From: an uncultured Lachnospiraceae bacterium
Lineage (GTDB): Bacteria > Bacillota_A > Clostridia > Lachnospirales > Lachnospiraceae
Direction: 5' to 3'
DNA: 6,653 nt
Assembly (NCBI GenBank): GCA_902773195.1
Contig: CACYDL010000172.1
Coordinates: 1-6,653 of the forward strand
Part shown: in pieces, positions 1 to 5,854 of the stretch
Numbering within the stretch: position 1 is the stretch's first letter
How the letters are laid out: each line of letters starts with the position of its first letter
Translations under genes and position numbers: made by a program
The notes under the pieces: model-generated
The model's input: the letters and a program-made list of their open reading frames with translations, nothing else
Told to the model about the DNA's origin: nothing
Database searches by the model: none

Positions 1-18
1 CACGGGCTGATCCGCCAG

Positions 19-576
19 ATGAGGCCTCACCGGGGGCTGGAGGACTTCTGCGGCTATTACGCCTCGGTGGAGCGCTTTCTGAGCCAGCCGGAGGAGGAAT
101 GGATGGAGGAGCTGATGAAGGGCTGCCGCTCCGTCGGGCGGAACCTGAACGACACGAGAGGGCTCCTTCATTCCTTCCGCGACTCCAGAGAGGTCATGCT
201 GGGACTCTTCCGGGACCTGTCCGGACAGGACTTCGGGAGCTGGGAGATCTGCTTTGAGCTGAGAATCAACCGGTCGCGCTACGTCCGCATCTACGCGGAC
301 GTCCTGGTGATCACGGAGGACAAGGTCTTCTCCCTGGAATTCAAGATGAAGGACCGGATCGATCCCGAGGAGGAGAAGCAGGCGGCGAAATACGCCCGCT
401 ACCTCGACGTCATCTTCGGCGACGGCTTCGACGTGATCCCCGCCCTGGTGCTGACGAGGGCGGAGGATCTATACACCTGGGAGATACTGCCGGGCAGCAC
501 GGCGCAGATCCCGGTCTGCTCGGGAGATATGCTGTTCAATCTCTTTGACGAATATCTGGGATTTCTGGAGCGGTGA
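19..576 (+). CDS. PD-(D/E)xK nuclease-like protein (start uncertain, possibly 5'-partial)
   Basis: The reading frame is open to the left edge of the window, and the first in-frame ATG is at 19. No ribosome binding site is visible in the 18 bases before it, so the true start may lie outside and the protein may be longer than these 185 residues. Counting from that Met, the middle looks like a PD-(D/E)xK nuclease core: Asp94 in YADV, then a strand ending in Glu107-Phe-Lys109 (ExK), then a helix with Gln121 and Tyr125 in a QxxxY arrangement, as in RecB-like nucleases. Glu80 could be the early acidic residue. The N-terminal part (FLSQPEEEW, residues 20-28) loosely recalls the start of DUF2075-type helicase proteins, but no helicase motifs follow before the stop. 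No signal peptide or membrane segment is apparent. A separate promoter follows this gene, so it is probably not part of the downstream operon. The superfamily call is moderate; substrate and role are unknown. Confidence 0.6.
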   Translation: MRPHRGLEDFCGYYASVERFLSQPEEEWMEELMKGCRSVGRNLNDTRGLLHSFRDSREVMLGLFRDLSGQDFGSWEICFELRINRSRYVRIYADVLVITEDKVFSLEFKMKDRIDPEEEKQAAKYARYLDVIFGDGFDVIPALVLTRAEDLYTWEILPGSTAQIPVCSGDMLFNLFDEYLGFLER

Positions 577-616
577 CGGGGGATCTTCGGGGACCGCGCC
601 GCCCCCTCAATAGGAA

Positions 617-645
617 TTGCGGCAGCCCCGCGGAAAGGCTATAAT
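617..645 (+). promoter_or_regulatory. Sigma-70/sigma-A type promoter of the biosynthetic operon
   Basis: A perfect TATAAT -10 box lies at 640-645, and TTGCGG at 617-622 matches the first half of the -35 consensus. The spacer between them is 17 bases, the optimum. The -10 box and the A-rich stretch after it stand out against the GC-rich surroundings. The start of transcription would fall near 651-653, giving a leader of about 22 bases that contains the Shine-Dalgarno GGAG (663-666) of the next gene. The leader is too short for a riboswitch or attenuator. I see no operator-like inverted repeat over the promoter. It is the only gap in the window suited to a promoter, so it probably drives all the genes from 675 onward. 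Confidence 0.65.
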
Positions 646-674
646 AGTACGAAAGAAACGAAGGAGACCAGGCC

Positions 675-1319
675 ATGAAAAAGCTGGTGTTTTACGGTGC
701 AGGCGGATTTGCCCGGGAGATGATCTTCATGCTCGAACGAATCAACCGGATACGTCCCACCTATGATTTTCTCGGCATGGTTGTGGACGAGCCGTATTAC
801 AGGCCGGGACAGACCGTCTTCGGCTTCCCGGTTCTCGGAACCGCCGACTGGCTCTTCGCCCACAGGGACGAAGTGTACTGCACCTGCGTCGTGGGCCGTC
901 CGACATCGGCGAGGGAGCGGATCCAGGAGACCTGTGAGGCCCGGGGGGTCCGCTTCGAGACGCTCGTCTCCCCCGACGTGGAGCTCCACTCCTCCGTTCA
1001 GGTCGGCGCCGGAAGCATCCTCTGCAGAAACTCCACCTACACGGTCGACATACGGATCGGAAAAGGCACCGTCATCAACGAAAAGACCGGACTCGGCCAC
1101 GACGCGGTCGTGGGCGATTACTGCACCGTCTTCGGAAACGTCTCCATCACCGGGGGCGTCGTCGTCGGAAACCGGGTGACGATCGGAACCAAGGCCTTCA
1201 TCGCGCCCGGAATGAAGGTGGGCGACGACGCCGTGATCGCCGCGGGAAGCATGGTATTCACAAAAGTCAGGGCAGGAACGCATGTTTTGGGAAATCCTGC
1301 GAAGAGAATCAATCTATGA
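675..1319 (+). CDS. NeuD/PglD-family sugar O/N-acyltransferase (left-handed beta-helix)
   Basis: This 214-residue protein has the two-part build and the length (about 200-215 residues) of the NeuD/PglD/PerB family. That family transfers acetyl or other acyl groups from a thioester to amino or hydroxyl groups of nucleotide-linked or free sugars in the cytoplasm. Residues 1-75 form a small Rossmann-like domain with the nucleotide-sugar-binding loop GAGGFARE (8-15). From about residue 100, imperfect hexapeptide repeats (such as VQVGAG, IRIGKG, AVVGDY, VVVGNR, MKVGDD) predict a left-handed beta-helix, which forms trimers in this family. His142 in GHDAVVGD sits where the catalytic base of PglD lies (EHDCVI context). 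The C-terminal GNPAK (206-210) is the usual thioester-cofactor-binding end. The start is supported by GGAG at 663-666, eight bases upstream. It is the first gene after the promoter, and its stop overlaps the fabD start (ATGA). Its place with ACP-dependent genes suggests it may use the acyl chain they build; that is inference, and ordinary acetyl transfer remains possible. Confidence 0.88.
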   Translation: MKKLVFYGAGGFAREMIFMLERINRIRPTYDFLGMVVDEPYYRPGQTVFGFPVLGTADWLFAHRDEVYCTCVVGRPTSARERIQETCEARGVRFETLVSPDVELHSSVQVGAGSILCRNSTYTVDIRIGKGTVINEKTGLGHDAVVGDYCTVFGNVSITGGVVVGNRVTIGTKAFIAPGMKVGDDAVIAAGSMVFTKVRAGTHVLGNPAKRINL

Positions 1320-2302
1320 CACCAAAAACGGCCGTGTTGTTTTCCGGTCAGGGACCCCAGCGCCCCGGCATGGGGAAGGAGCTCTTTGACCGGTTCGAAT
1401 GTGTAAAGGACATTTTTCGCGAAGCGGGTGAAGTCCTCGGCATGGACCTCGCTTCGCTTTGTTTCAGCGGAACGCAGCAGCAGCTGGACGAGACACGTCA
1501 CACGCAGGTCTGCATGCTGGCGGCGGATCTGGCCGCCGGGGCGGCCCTGCGGGAGACGGGCGTGCCCGTCGACTGCGCGGCGGGCTTCTCCCTGGGAGAA
1601 TACGCCGCCCTCGTCTTTTCCGGATCGCTGGATCTGGGAACCGCGTTCCGGATCGTGCGGCTTCGCGCTGACGCCATGCAGGGGGCGGCGCCCCCCGGCT
1701 TCGGCGGAATGGCCGCCCTCGTCGGGGTAAACGAGGCGGAGGCGGAAGAGATCTGCCGGGCCGCCGCTCCGGGCGCCTCCGGTCTACCGGACGTGATGCC
1801 CTCCAACCTCAACTGTCCCGGGCAGACCGCTGTCTCCGGCACGGCGGCCGCCATCGACGCGGTTCTCCGGTACGCGGAGGAAAACGGAATCCGCGCCGTG
1901 CGTCTGTCCGTCAGCGCGCCCTTCCACTGCCGGTTCATGGAGCCGGCGGCTGGGAAGCTCAAAGAGGCGCTCCGGGACGTGACGTTCCGGAAGCCCCGCA
2001 TCCCCGTCTACTCCAACGTGACCGGCAGCGTCTACGAAAGTCCCGGCGAGATCCCGGAGCTGCTGGTGCGCCAGGCCATGTCGCCGGTGCGGTGGACGGA
2101 CACGATGCTGGCCATGCGGGCGGACGGCGTCCGGTGCATGGTGGAATGCGGCGTGGGGAAGGCGCTGTACGGGCTGGCCCGGAAGACGCTGAAAGACGTG
2201 AGCCTGTGCCGCGTGACGGATACGGCCACCCTTGAGAAGACACGGGAGACATACGGTCTTTTGAACCGGACGACACGGGGGGATCAAAATGGCATTCTTT
2301 GA
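1316..2302 (+). CDS. fabD: Malonyl-CoA:ACP transacylase (FabD family)
   Basis: Loads malonyl from malonyl-CoA onto the phosphopantetheine arm of an acyl carrier protein, supplying the extender unit. Its 328 residues are close to the usual 300-320. Motifs are in family order: oxyanion loop GQGPQ (11-15), nucleophile elbow GFSLGEY (90-96) with Ser92, Arg117 in RLRADAMQ (the arginine that binds the malonyl carboxylate), NLNCPGQ (164-170), and catalytic His204 in APFHCRFM. These correspond to E. coli Ser92, Arg117 and His201. Arg117 argues for a dicarboxylic, malonyl-type substrate rather than acetyl. One oddity is that the residue before the nucleophile is Phe91, where the classical motif has His (GHSLGE). 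The start overlaps the previous stop as ATGA with only a weak AAGAGA (1302-1307) upstream, so translation is probably coupled. Its end overlaps the next gene by 14 bases. Given its neighbours it is more likely a dedicated copy for this pathway than the housekeeping fabD, though this cannot be decided from the window. Confidence 0.93.
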   Translation: MTPKTAVLFSGQGPQRPGMGKELFDRFECVKDIFREAGEVLGMDLASLCFSGTQQQLDETRHTQVCMLAADLAAGAALRETGVPVDCAAGFSLGEYAALVFSGSLDLGTAFRIVRLRADAMQGAAPPGFGGMAALVGVNEAEAEEICRAAAPGASGLPDVMPSNLNCPGQTAVSGTAAAIDAVLRYAEENGIRAVRLSVSAPFHCRFMEPAAGKLKEALRDVTFRKPRIPVYSNVTGSVYESPGEIPELLVRQAMSPVRWTDTMLAMRADGVRCMVECGVGKALYGLARKTLKDVSLCRVTDTATLEKTRETYGLLNRTTRGDQNGIL

Positions 2303-3380
2303 AACCGGGGGGATCGAACCGGCGGGCATCGCCTGCGCGGTCCCCGATTGTTTTCTTCCGGTCAGCGCCTTCGGGGAGCGTTTCGGCCCCGAGGCGGTCC
2401 GACGGTTTTCCGCCGGCACGGGCATCCGGTCCGTCTGCCGCGCGCTGCCCGGCCAGACCGCGGGCGACCTGGCGTACGCCGCGGCGGAGGAGCTCTTTTC
2501 GCGGCTCGGAAATGACCGCCGGCGCGTCGGCGTCATGGTCTTCGTCACCCAGTCGCCGGATTACCGCCGCCCCTCCACGGCGTGCGTCCTCCAGCACCGG
2601 CTGAAGCTTCCCACGGACTGCGCCTGCCTGGAGCTGTCCCTCGGATGCTCCGGCTTCCTCTACGGGCTCCAGACCCTGCTCTCCCTCATGGCGTCCTCCG
2701 GGGAGGAAGACGGCCTTCTGCTGATCGGCGAGACCGCGTCGGTGCTGACCGCGCCCACGGACAAGTCGACCGCCATGATGTTCGGCGACGCGGGATCGGC
2801 GGTCCTTCTGAGAAAAACCGGGCGCGGCTCGGTCCGGACGCTCCTTCGAAGCGACGGAAGCCGCTATCGTTCCATCATCCTCCCCGCGGGAGGCTTCAGG
2901 GACATGAACCCGGACCGGGAAGAGTTCCTCTGCAGCGACGGGAACCGCCGGACGCTGTACGACCTCTTTATGGACGGGCCTGCCGTATTCTCCTTTACCA
3001 TCACGGACGTCCCCGAGACGATCCGGGAATATCTGGAGGCGTCCTCCTCCTCCATGGAGGATTACGACGCCGTCGTGCTGCATCAGGCCAACGTCTTCAT
3101 CCTGAAGCAGCTGGCGCGAAGACTGAACATTCCCCGGGAGAAGATGCCCGTCTCCCTGGACCGCTACGGGAACACCGGCGGCGTGTCCATCCCGCTCACG
3201 CTCTGCGACCGGTACGGGGCAGACGGCGGCGCGGACGTGCTCCGCGTCCTGATGAGCGGCTTCGGCGTCGGCCTGTCCTGGGGCGCCGCCGCGGCGGAAA
3301 TCCGCACCGACGCCGTCTTTCCCGTCGTCCGCACGCGGGAAATCTACGCCGAAGGAAAGCTGAGGCCGGGAGAATACTGA
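2289..3380 (+). CDS. 3-oxoacyl-ACP synthase III, FabH-like (KAS-A)
   Basis: Decarboxylative Claisen condensation of an acyl thioester starter with malonyl-ACP, giving a 3-oxoacyl-ACP. The 363-residue protein has the thiolase fold of the FabH family (usually 310-350 residues) and a full KAS III triad: Cys120 in LSLGCSGF, His265 in VLHQAN and Asn295 in YGNTGGVSIP. It also has TGIRSV (44-49), which recalls FabH's TGIKER, the dimer-interface stretch FGDAGSA (165-171), and the C-terminal glycine-rich loop GFGVGLSWG (324-332). The Cys-His-Asn triad separates it from KAS I/II (Cys-His-His). Translation starts 14 bases before the fabD stop, with a G-rich GGGGGGA (2277-2283) five bases upstream. It is a clear paralogue of the second synthase in this operon: about 40 of 71 residues match without gaps across residues 81-151, which include the active-site Cys. 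Which starter it takes (acetyl-CoA or an acyl-ACP) cannot be seen. A fatty-acid primer role like FabH is possible, but the operon points to a specialised pathway. Confidence 0.9.
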   Translation: MAFFETGGIEPAGIACAVPDCFLPVSAFGERFGPEAVRRFSAGTGIRSVCRALPGQTAGDLAYAAAEELFSRLGNDRRRVGVMVFVTQSPDYRRPSTACVLQHRLKLPTDCACLELSLGCSGFLYGLQTLLSLMASSGEEDGLLLIGETASVLTAPTDKSTAMMFGDAGSAVLLRKTGRGSVRTLLRSDGSRYRSIILPAGGFRDMNPDREEFLCSDGNRRTLYDLFMDGPAVFSFTITDVPETIREYLEASSSSMEDYDAVVLHQANVFILKQLARRLNIPREKMPVSLDRYGNTGGVSIPLTLCDRYGADGGADVLRVLMSGFGVGLSWGAAAAEIRTDAVFPVVRTREIYAEGKLRPGEY

Positions 3381-3428
3381 AGGAACGAACCGTATCTGAG
3401 GGATGAACGCATCCAGGGAGCAAATCGT

Positions 3429-4193
3429 ATGGAGCAGCCATTTCTGCTGACCGGAAAACGAATCATGATCGTCGGGGCTTCCTCGGGAATCGGCCGGGAG
3501 ACGGCCCTTGTCTGCGCCTCTCTGGGGGCGGAGCTGATCCTGACCGCCCGGAGGGAGGACGCCCTCAGGGAGACTCTCGGCCTGCTGGAGGGCGAAAATC
3601 ACGCCCTCTATCCGGCGGACGTGAGCCGGACGGAGACGCTGGACGCGCTGTTTCGCGCCGTCTGCGGCGAGCGCGGCGCGCTGGACGGCCTGGTCTACTG
3701 CGCCGGCACGGGAAGGGCCGTGCCCCTCTCCGCCTGTAAGCCCGCCGTGCTTGAGGAGACGTTCCGGGTCAACTGTTTCGGCTTCGTGGAATGCGTGCGC
3801 CAGGCCTGCCGCCGGGGACGCTTCCGCGAAGGCATGAGGATCGTGGGCGTCTCGTCCGCCGCCGCGGTGCGCGGGGACAAGGCAAGACTCGCGTACGCCG
3901 GATCAAAAGCAGCCATGGACGCCTCCGTCCGCTGCATGGCCAAGGAGCTGGCCGGCCGGGGCATCTGCGTCAACACCGTCTGCCCCGGCGTGACCGACAC
4001 GGACTTTTACCGGCGCTTCACGGATCCGTACGGCGAGGACAGCCCGGGAAACCGACAGCTTCTCGAGCGGCAGTATCTGGGCGTCGCCCGGCCGTCGGAC
4101 GTGGCGTCGGTGATCGCGTTTCTGCTGAGTCCCGCCTCCGGTTTTATCACCGGCGCCTCCATCCCGGTGGACGGAGGACTGACCACATCGTGA
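3429..4193 (+). CDS. Short-chain dehydrogenase/reductase, FabG-like ketoreductase (SDR-1)
   Basis: Probably reduces a 3-oxoacyl-ACP to the 3-hydroxyacyl-ACP with NADPH. The 254-residue length is typical of classical SDRs. Visible elements are the cofactor loop GASSGIG (16-22), Asp64 after the third strand, structural Asn115, and the catalytic set Ser143, Tyr156 and Lys160 (YAGSK) with the usual 13-residue Ser-Tyr spacing. It ends with PVDGG, as in FabG proteins. Arg41-Arg42 after the second strand (LTARRED) favour NADPH over NADH. The conserved NNAG motif is changed to YCAG (90-93), which is unusual for a FabG. The start is supported by GGGAG (3416-3420), eight bases upstream. A gap of 48 bases precedes the gene; it contains this site and nothing else I can identify. 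The gene lies between the two synthases, so it may act on the product of either. Other SDR chemistry, such as on a sugar or another small ketone, cannot be ruled out. Confidence 0.87.
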   Translation: MEQPFLLTGKRIMIVGASSGIGRETALVCASLGAELILTARREDALRETLGLLEGENHALYPADVSRTETLDALFRAVCGERGALDGLVYCAGTGRAVPLSACKPAVLEETFRVNCFGFVECVRQACRRGRFREGMRIVGVSSAAAVRGDKARLAYAGSKAAMDASVRCMAKELAGRGICVNTVCPGVTDTDFYRRFTDPYGEDSPGNRQLLERQYLGVARPSDVASVIAFLLSPASGFITGASIPVDGGLTTS

Positions 4194-4203
4194 GGTATCT
4201 GCC

Positions 4204-5331
4204 ATGGACAGTGTCATATCGGGAATTGAAATCCGCGGCGTCGCCGCCTGCGTGCCCGAAAAATGGGAGGATCTGGCCTCCGTCTCCGGGGAGGACGCCG
4301 CCGCGCTCAGGCGCTTCACGCAGCAGACGGGAATCCGCGGCCGCTTCGTGGCGGGCGTCCGGCAGACCGCCTCGGACCTTTGCTTCTGCGCGGCGGAGAG
4401 ACTTCTCCGGGAAAACGGGACCGGCCGGAACGACGTCGGCGTGCTGGTCTTCGTGTCCCAGACGACGGATTACCGGGTGCCCTCCACCGCCTTCGTGCTT
4501 CAGAAGCGGCTGGCGCTCGGCCCGGACTGCCTCGTGTTCGACGTCAATCTAGGGTGTTCGGGGTACGTAAACGGCCTCAGCATCGTCTCCTCTCTCATGC
4601 ATTCCTCCGGCGCGCGCTTCGGGCTTCTGCTCACGGGCGACACGCCGGCGAGGGGATTTGGCCGGAAAGAAAAGGTCAGACCCGGCAGCGGTTCCGCCCT
4701 CCTCTTCGGAGATGCCGGCGCGGCGACGCTCCTGGAGCGGACGGGAGACGGCGCGCTCCGCTTCTCCTCCCGTTCCGACGGGACGAGGTACAAGGCCATC
4801 GCCGCCCCCTACGGGTTCTGGCGGCACCCCGCCATGCCGGAGGAGACGGGAAACCGCTCGCAGATGGATGATCTCGAGGTCTTCCGCTTCGCCACCGGCG
4901 AAGTCCCGGAACAGATCCTCGCCTATATGGCGGAGACGGGCACCTCGCCCGCGGACTACGACGTCCTGGCGCTTCACCAGGCCAACGGGATGATTCTTCG
5001 GAGAATCGCCCGGAAGACGGGGTTCCCCGAGGAAAAGGTTCCGGTCTCCCTCGGCCGCTTCGCCAACACCTCCTCCGCCAGCATCCCCCTGACCCTCGTC
5101 AGCGGGTACGGGGACCTGGACGAGGAGCGCCGCCTGCGGATCCTGTGCTGCGGCTTCGGCGTGGGGCTCAGCCTGGCGACCGCCGCCTTTGAAATCGACG
5201 TCCGCCGCGTCCTGCCCCTCATTGAGACGGAGGAAGCCTATGACGACGGATACCCGGACGCGGTCCCGTCACCGGAGGATCCGCCGGGATGCAGTGATTC
5301 TGAAATGCCTGAAAAAGGAGGTTTCGCATGA
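4204..5331 (+). CDS. 3-oxoacyl-ACP synthase III, FabH-like, second copy (KAS-B)
   Basis: A second condensing enzyme with an intact KAS III triad: Cys118 in VNLGCSGY, His258 in ALHQAN and Asn288 in FANTSSASIP. TGIRGR (42-47), FGDAGAA (168-174) and GFGVGLS (317-323) match the family landmarks. It differs from KAS-A in a longer loop between residues 146 and 167 (RGFGRKEKVRPGSGS), in the residues around Asn288, and in a C-terminal tail of roughly 30 residues rich in Asp, Glu, Pro and Gly. That tail makes it 375 residues, long for the family. The start is supported by GAGGT (4192-4196), which overlaps the SDR-1 stop, with seven bases before the ATG. Its stop overlaps the ACP-1 start as ATGA. Retaining two active paralogues in one operon suggests they take different acyl substrates, for example a starter and a hydroxyacyl intermediate; that is inference. 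A homodimer or heterodimer is possible, as KAS III enzymes are dimeric. Confidence 0.9.
   Translation: MDSVISGIEIRGVAACVPEKWEDLASVSGEDAAALRRFTQQTGIRGRFVAGVRQTASDLCFCAAERLLRENGTGRNDVGVLVFVSQTTDYRVPSTAFVLQKRLALGPDCLVFDVNLGCSGYVNGLSIVSSLMHSSGARFGLLLTGDTPARGFGRKEKVRPGSGSALLFGDAGAATLLERTGDGALRFSSRSDGTRYKAIAAPYGFWRHPAMPEETGNRSQMDDLEVFRFATGEVPEQILAYMAETGTSPADYDVLALHQANGMILRRIARKTGFPEEKVPVSLGRFANTSSASIPLTLVSGYGDLDEERRLRILCCGFGVGLSLATAAFEIDVRRVLPLIETEEAYDDGYPDAVPSPEDPPGCSDSEMPEKGGFA
5315..5322 (+). promoter_or_regulatory. Near-perfect Shine-Dalgarno of ACP-1
   Basis: AAGGAGGT lies six bases (from GGAGG) before the ATG at 5328. It is the best match to the anti-Shine-Dalgarno of 16S rRNA in the operon, and it sits inside the last codons of KAS-B. 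It fixes the ACP-1 start and predicts strong initiation, which suits a carrier protein needed in excess over its enzymes. Confidence 0.75.
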
Positions 5332-5552
5332 CTGAAAAGAAAAAGCTCGGGATGCTCGAGGAAATGATGGAGCTCGAACCGGACACGCTCTCTGCGGACG
5401 TCGTCCTGGAGGAGCTGGGGGAATATGACTCCCTGGCCAGACTCAGCCTGATGGTGCTGATGGAGGACGAGTTCGGCCTGAAGCTCACGGGAGACGAGAT
5501 CCGCGCCTTCCGGACCGTCGGCGACATCCTTGCCCGCATGGAGGCGGAATGA
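5328..5552 (+). CDS. Acyl carrier protein (ACP-1)
   Basis: A 74-residue acidic helical protein of ACP size. It contains the phosphopantetheine attachment motif Asp34-Ser35-Leu36 in EYDSLARL, at the start of what would be helix II. The pattern LEELGEYDSL followed by LMVLMEDEFGLKLTGDEI fits the standard four-helix carrier fold. Ser35 would be modified by a phosphopantetheinyl transferase; none is present in the window. It would carry malonyl from FabD and the growing chain between the synthases and reductases in the cytoplasm. It overlaps the KAS-B stop by four bases. Its length and sequence differ from the housekeeping FAS ACP (around 77 residues with GADSLDTVE), so it is likely dedicated to this operon. 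Confidence 0.88.
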   Translation: MTEKKKLGMLEEMMELEPDTLSADVVLEELGEYDSLARLSLMVLMEDEFGLKLTGDEIRAFRTVGDILARMEAE

Positions 5553-5596
5553 GCCGCGCCGCGCGGGGTTTTGCGCCTGCACAGACATACGGAAAC

Positions 5597-5600
5597 GGAG
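5597..5600 (+). promoter_or_regulatory. Shine-Dalgarno deciding the ACP-2 start
   Basis: GGAG lies five bases before the ATG at 5606 and supports that start over the in-frame ATG at 5549. The earlier ATG overlaps the ACP-1 stop and also has GGAGG nearby (5540-5544), but it would add 19 residues with no ACP-like character (MSRAARGFAP onward). Confidence 0.55.
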
Positions 5601-5605
5601 CAAGC

Positions 5606-5854
5606 ATGAATAATTACGAAAAGTACAGAGACGTATTCGTCAGGGTCTTCTCCGTGACGCCCGAAGAGCTGGAGAAGGGCTTCGCCTTCCGGACCCAGGA
5701 GGATTGGGATTCCATCCTGCACATGAGCCTGATCTCCGAGCTGGAGGACGTCTTCGGGGTCCTGTTTGAAACGGACGACATCCTGAATTTCGGTTCCTAC
5801 GAAAACGGCATGAAGATTCTGGAGCGCTGCGGCGTCTCATTTGAAAATGGATAA
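5606..5854 (+). CDS. Second acyl carrier protein (ACP-2)
   Basis: An 82-residue acidic protein (MNNYEKYRDVF onward) of carrier-protein size. The phosphopantetheine site is Asp35-Ser36-Ile37 in EDWDSILHMSLI, a DSI variant of the usual DSL. The region after it, SELEDVFGVLFETDDILNF, matches ACP helices II and III. It is clearly not a recent copy of ACP-1: the N-terminal helix and the surface around the serine differ, with WDSILHM here and YDSLARL in ACP-1. The WDS-HM type recalls carriers that partner adenylating or acyl-transfer enzymes in polysaccharide and secondary-metabolite loci; this is family impression, not proof. The start at 5606 is preferred to 5549 on family length and the GGAG site. 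The last eight bases overlap the favoured start of SDR-2. It could serve as a separate loading or transfer carrier. Confidence 0.85.
   Translation: MNNYEKYRDVFVRVFSVTPEELEKGFAFRTQEDWDSILHMSLISELEDVFGVLFETDDILNFGSYENGMKILERCGVSFENG

Noticed and set aside
577..608. G-rich and C-rich runs (578-582 and 602-606) that could pair as a terminator after the nuclease gene
   Set aside because: A stem is possible, but the loop is long and no T-run follows (TCAATAG), so an intrinsic terminator is not supported.
651..674. Riboswitch or attenuator in the operon leader
   Set aside because: The leader between the predicted transcription start and the ATG is only about 22 bases, too short for a structured regulatory RNA.
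639..1283. Minus-strand frame of 214 codons over the acyltransferase gene
   Set aside because: It is the antisense shadow of a gene with clear hexapeptide repeats and a matched ribosome binding site. The His/Asp/Gly-rich product has no family features.
1959..3602. Open frame of 547 codons on the minus strand
   Set aside because: It lies opposite fabD, KAS-A and SDR-1, which have complete family motifs. Its translation is low-complexity and Arg/Gly/Pro-rich, as expected from the mirror of GC-rich coding sequence, and no ribosome binding site supports it.
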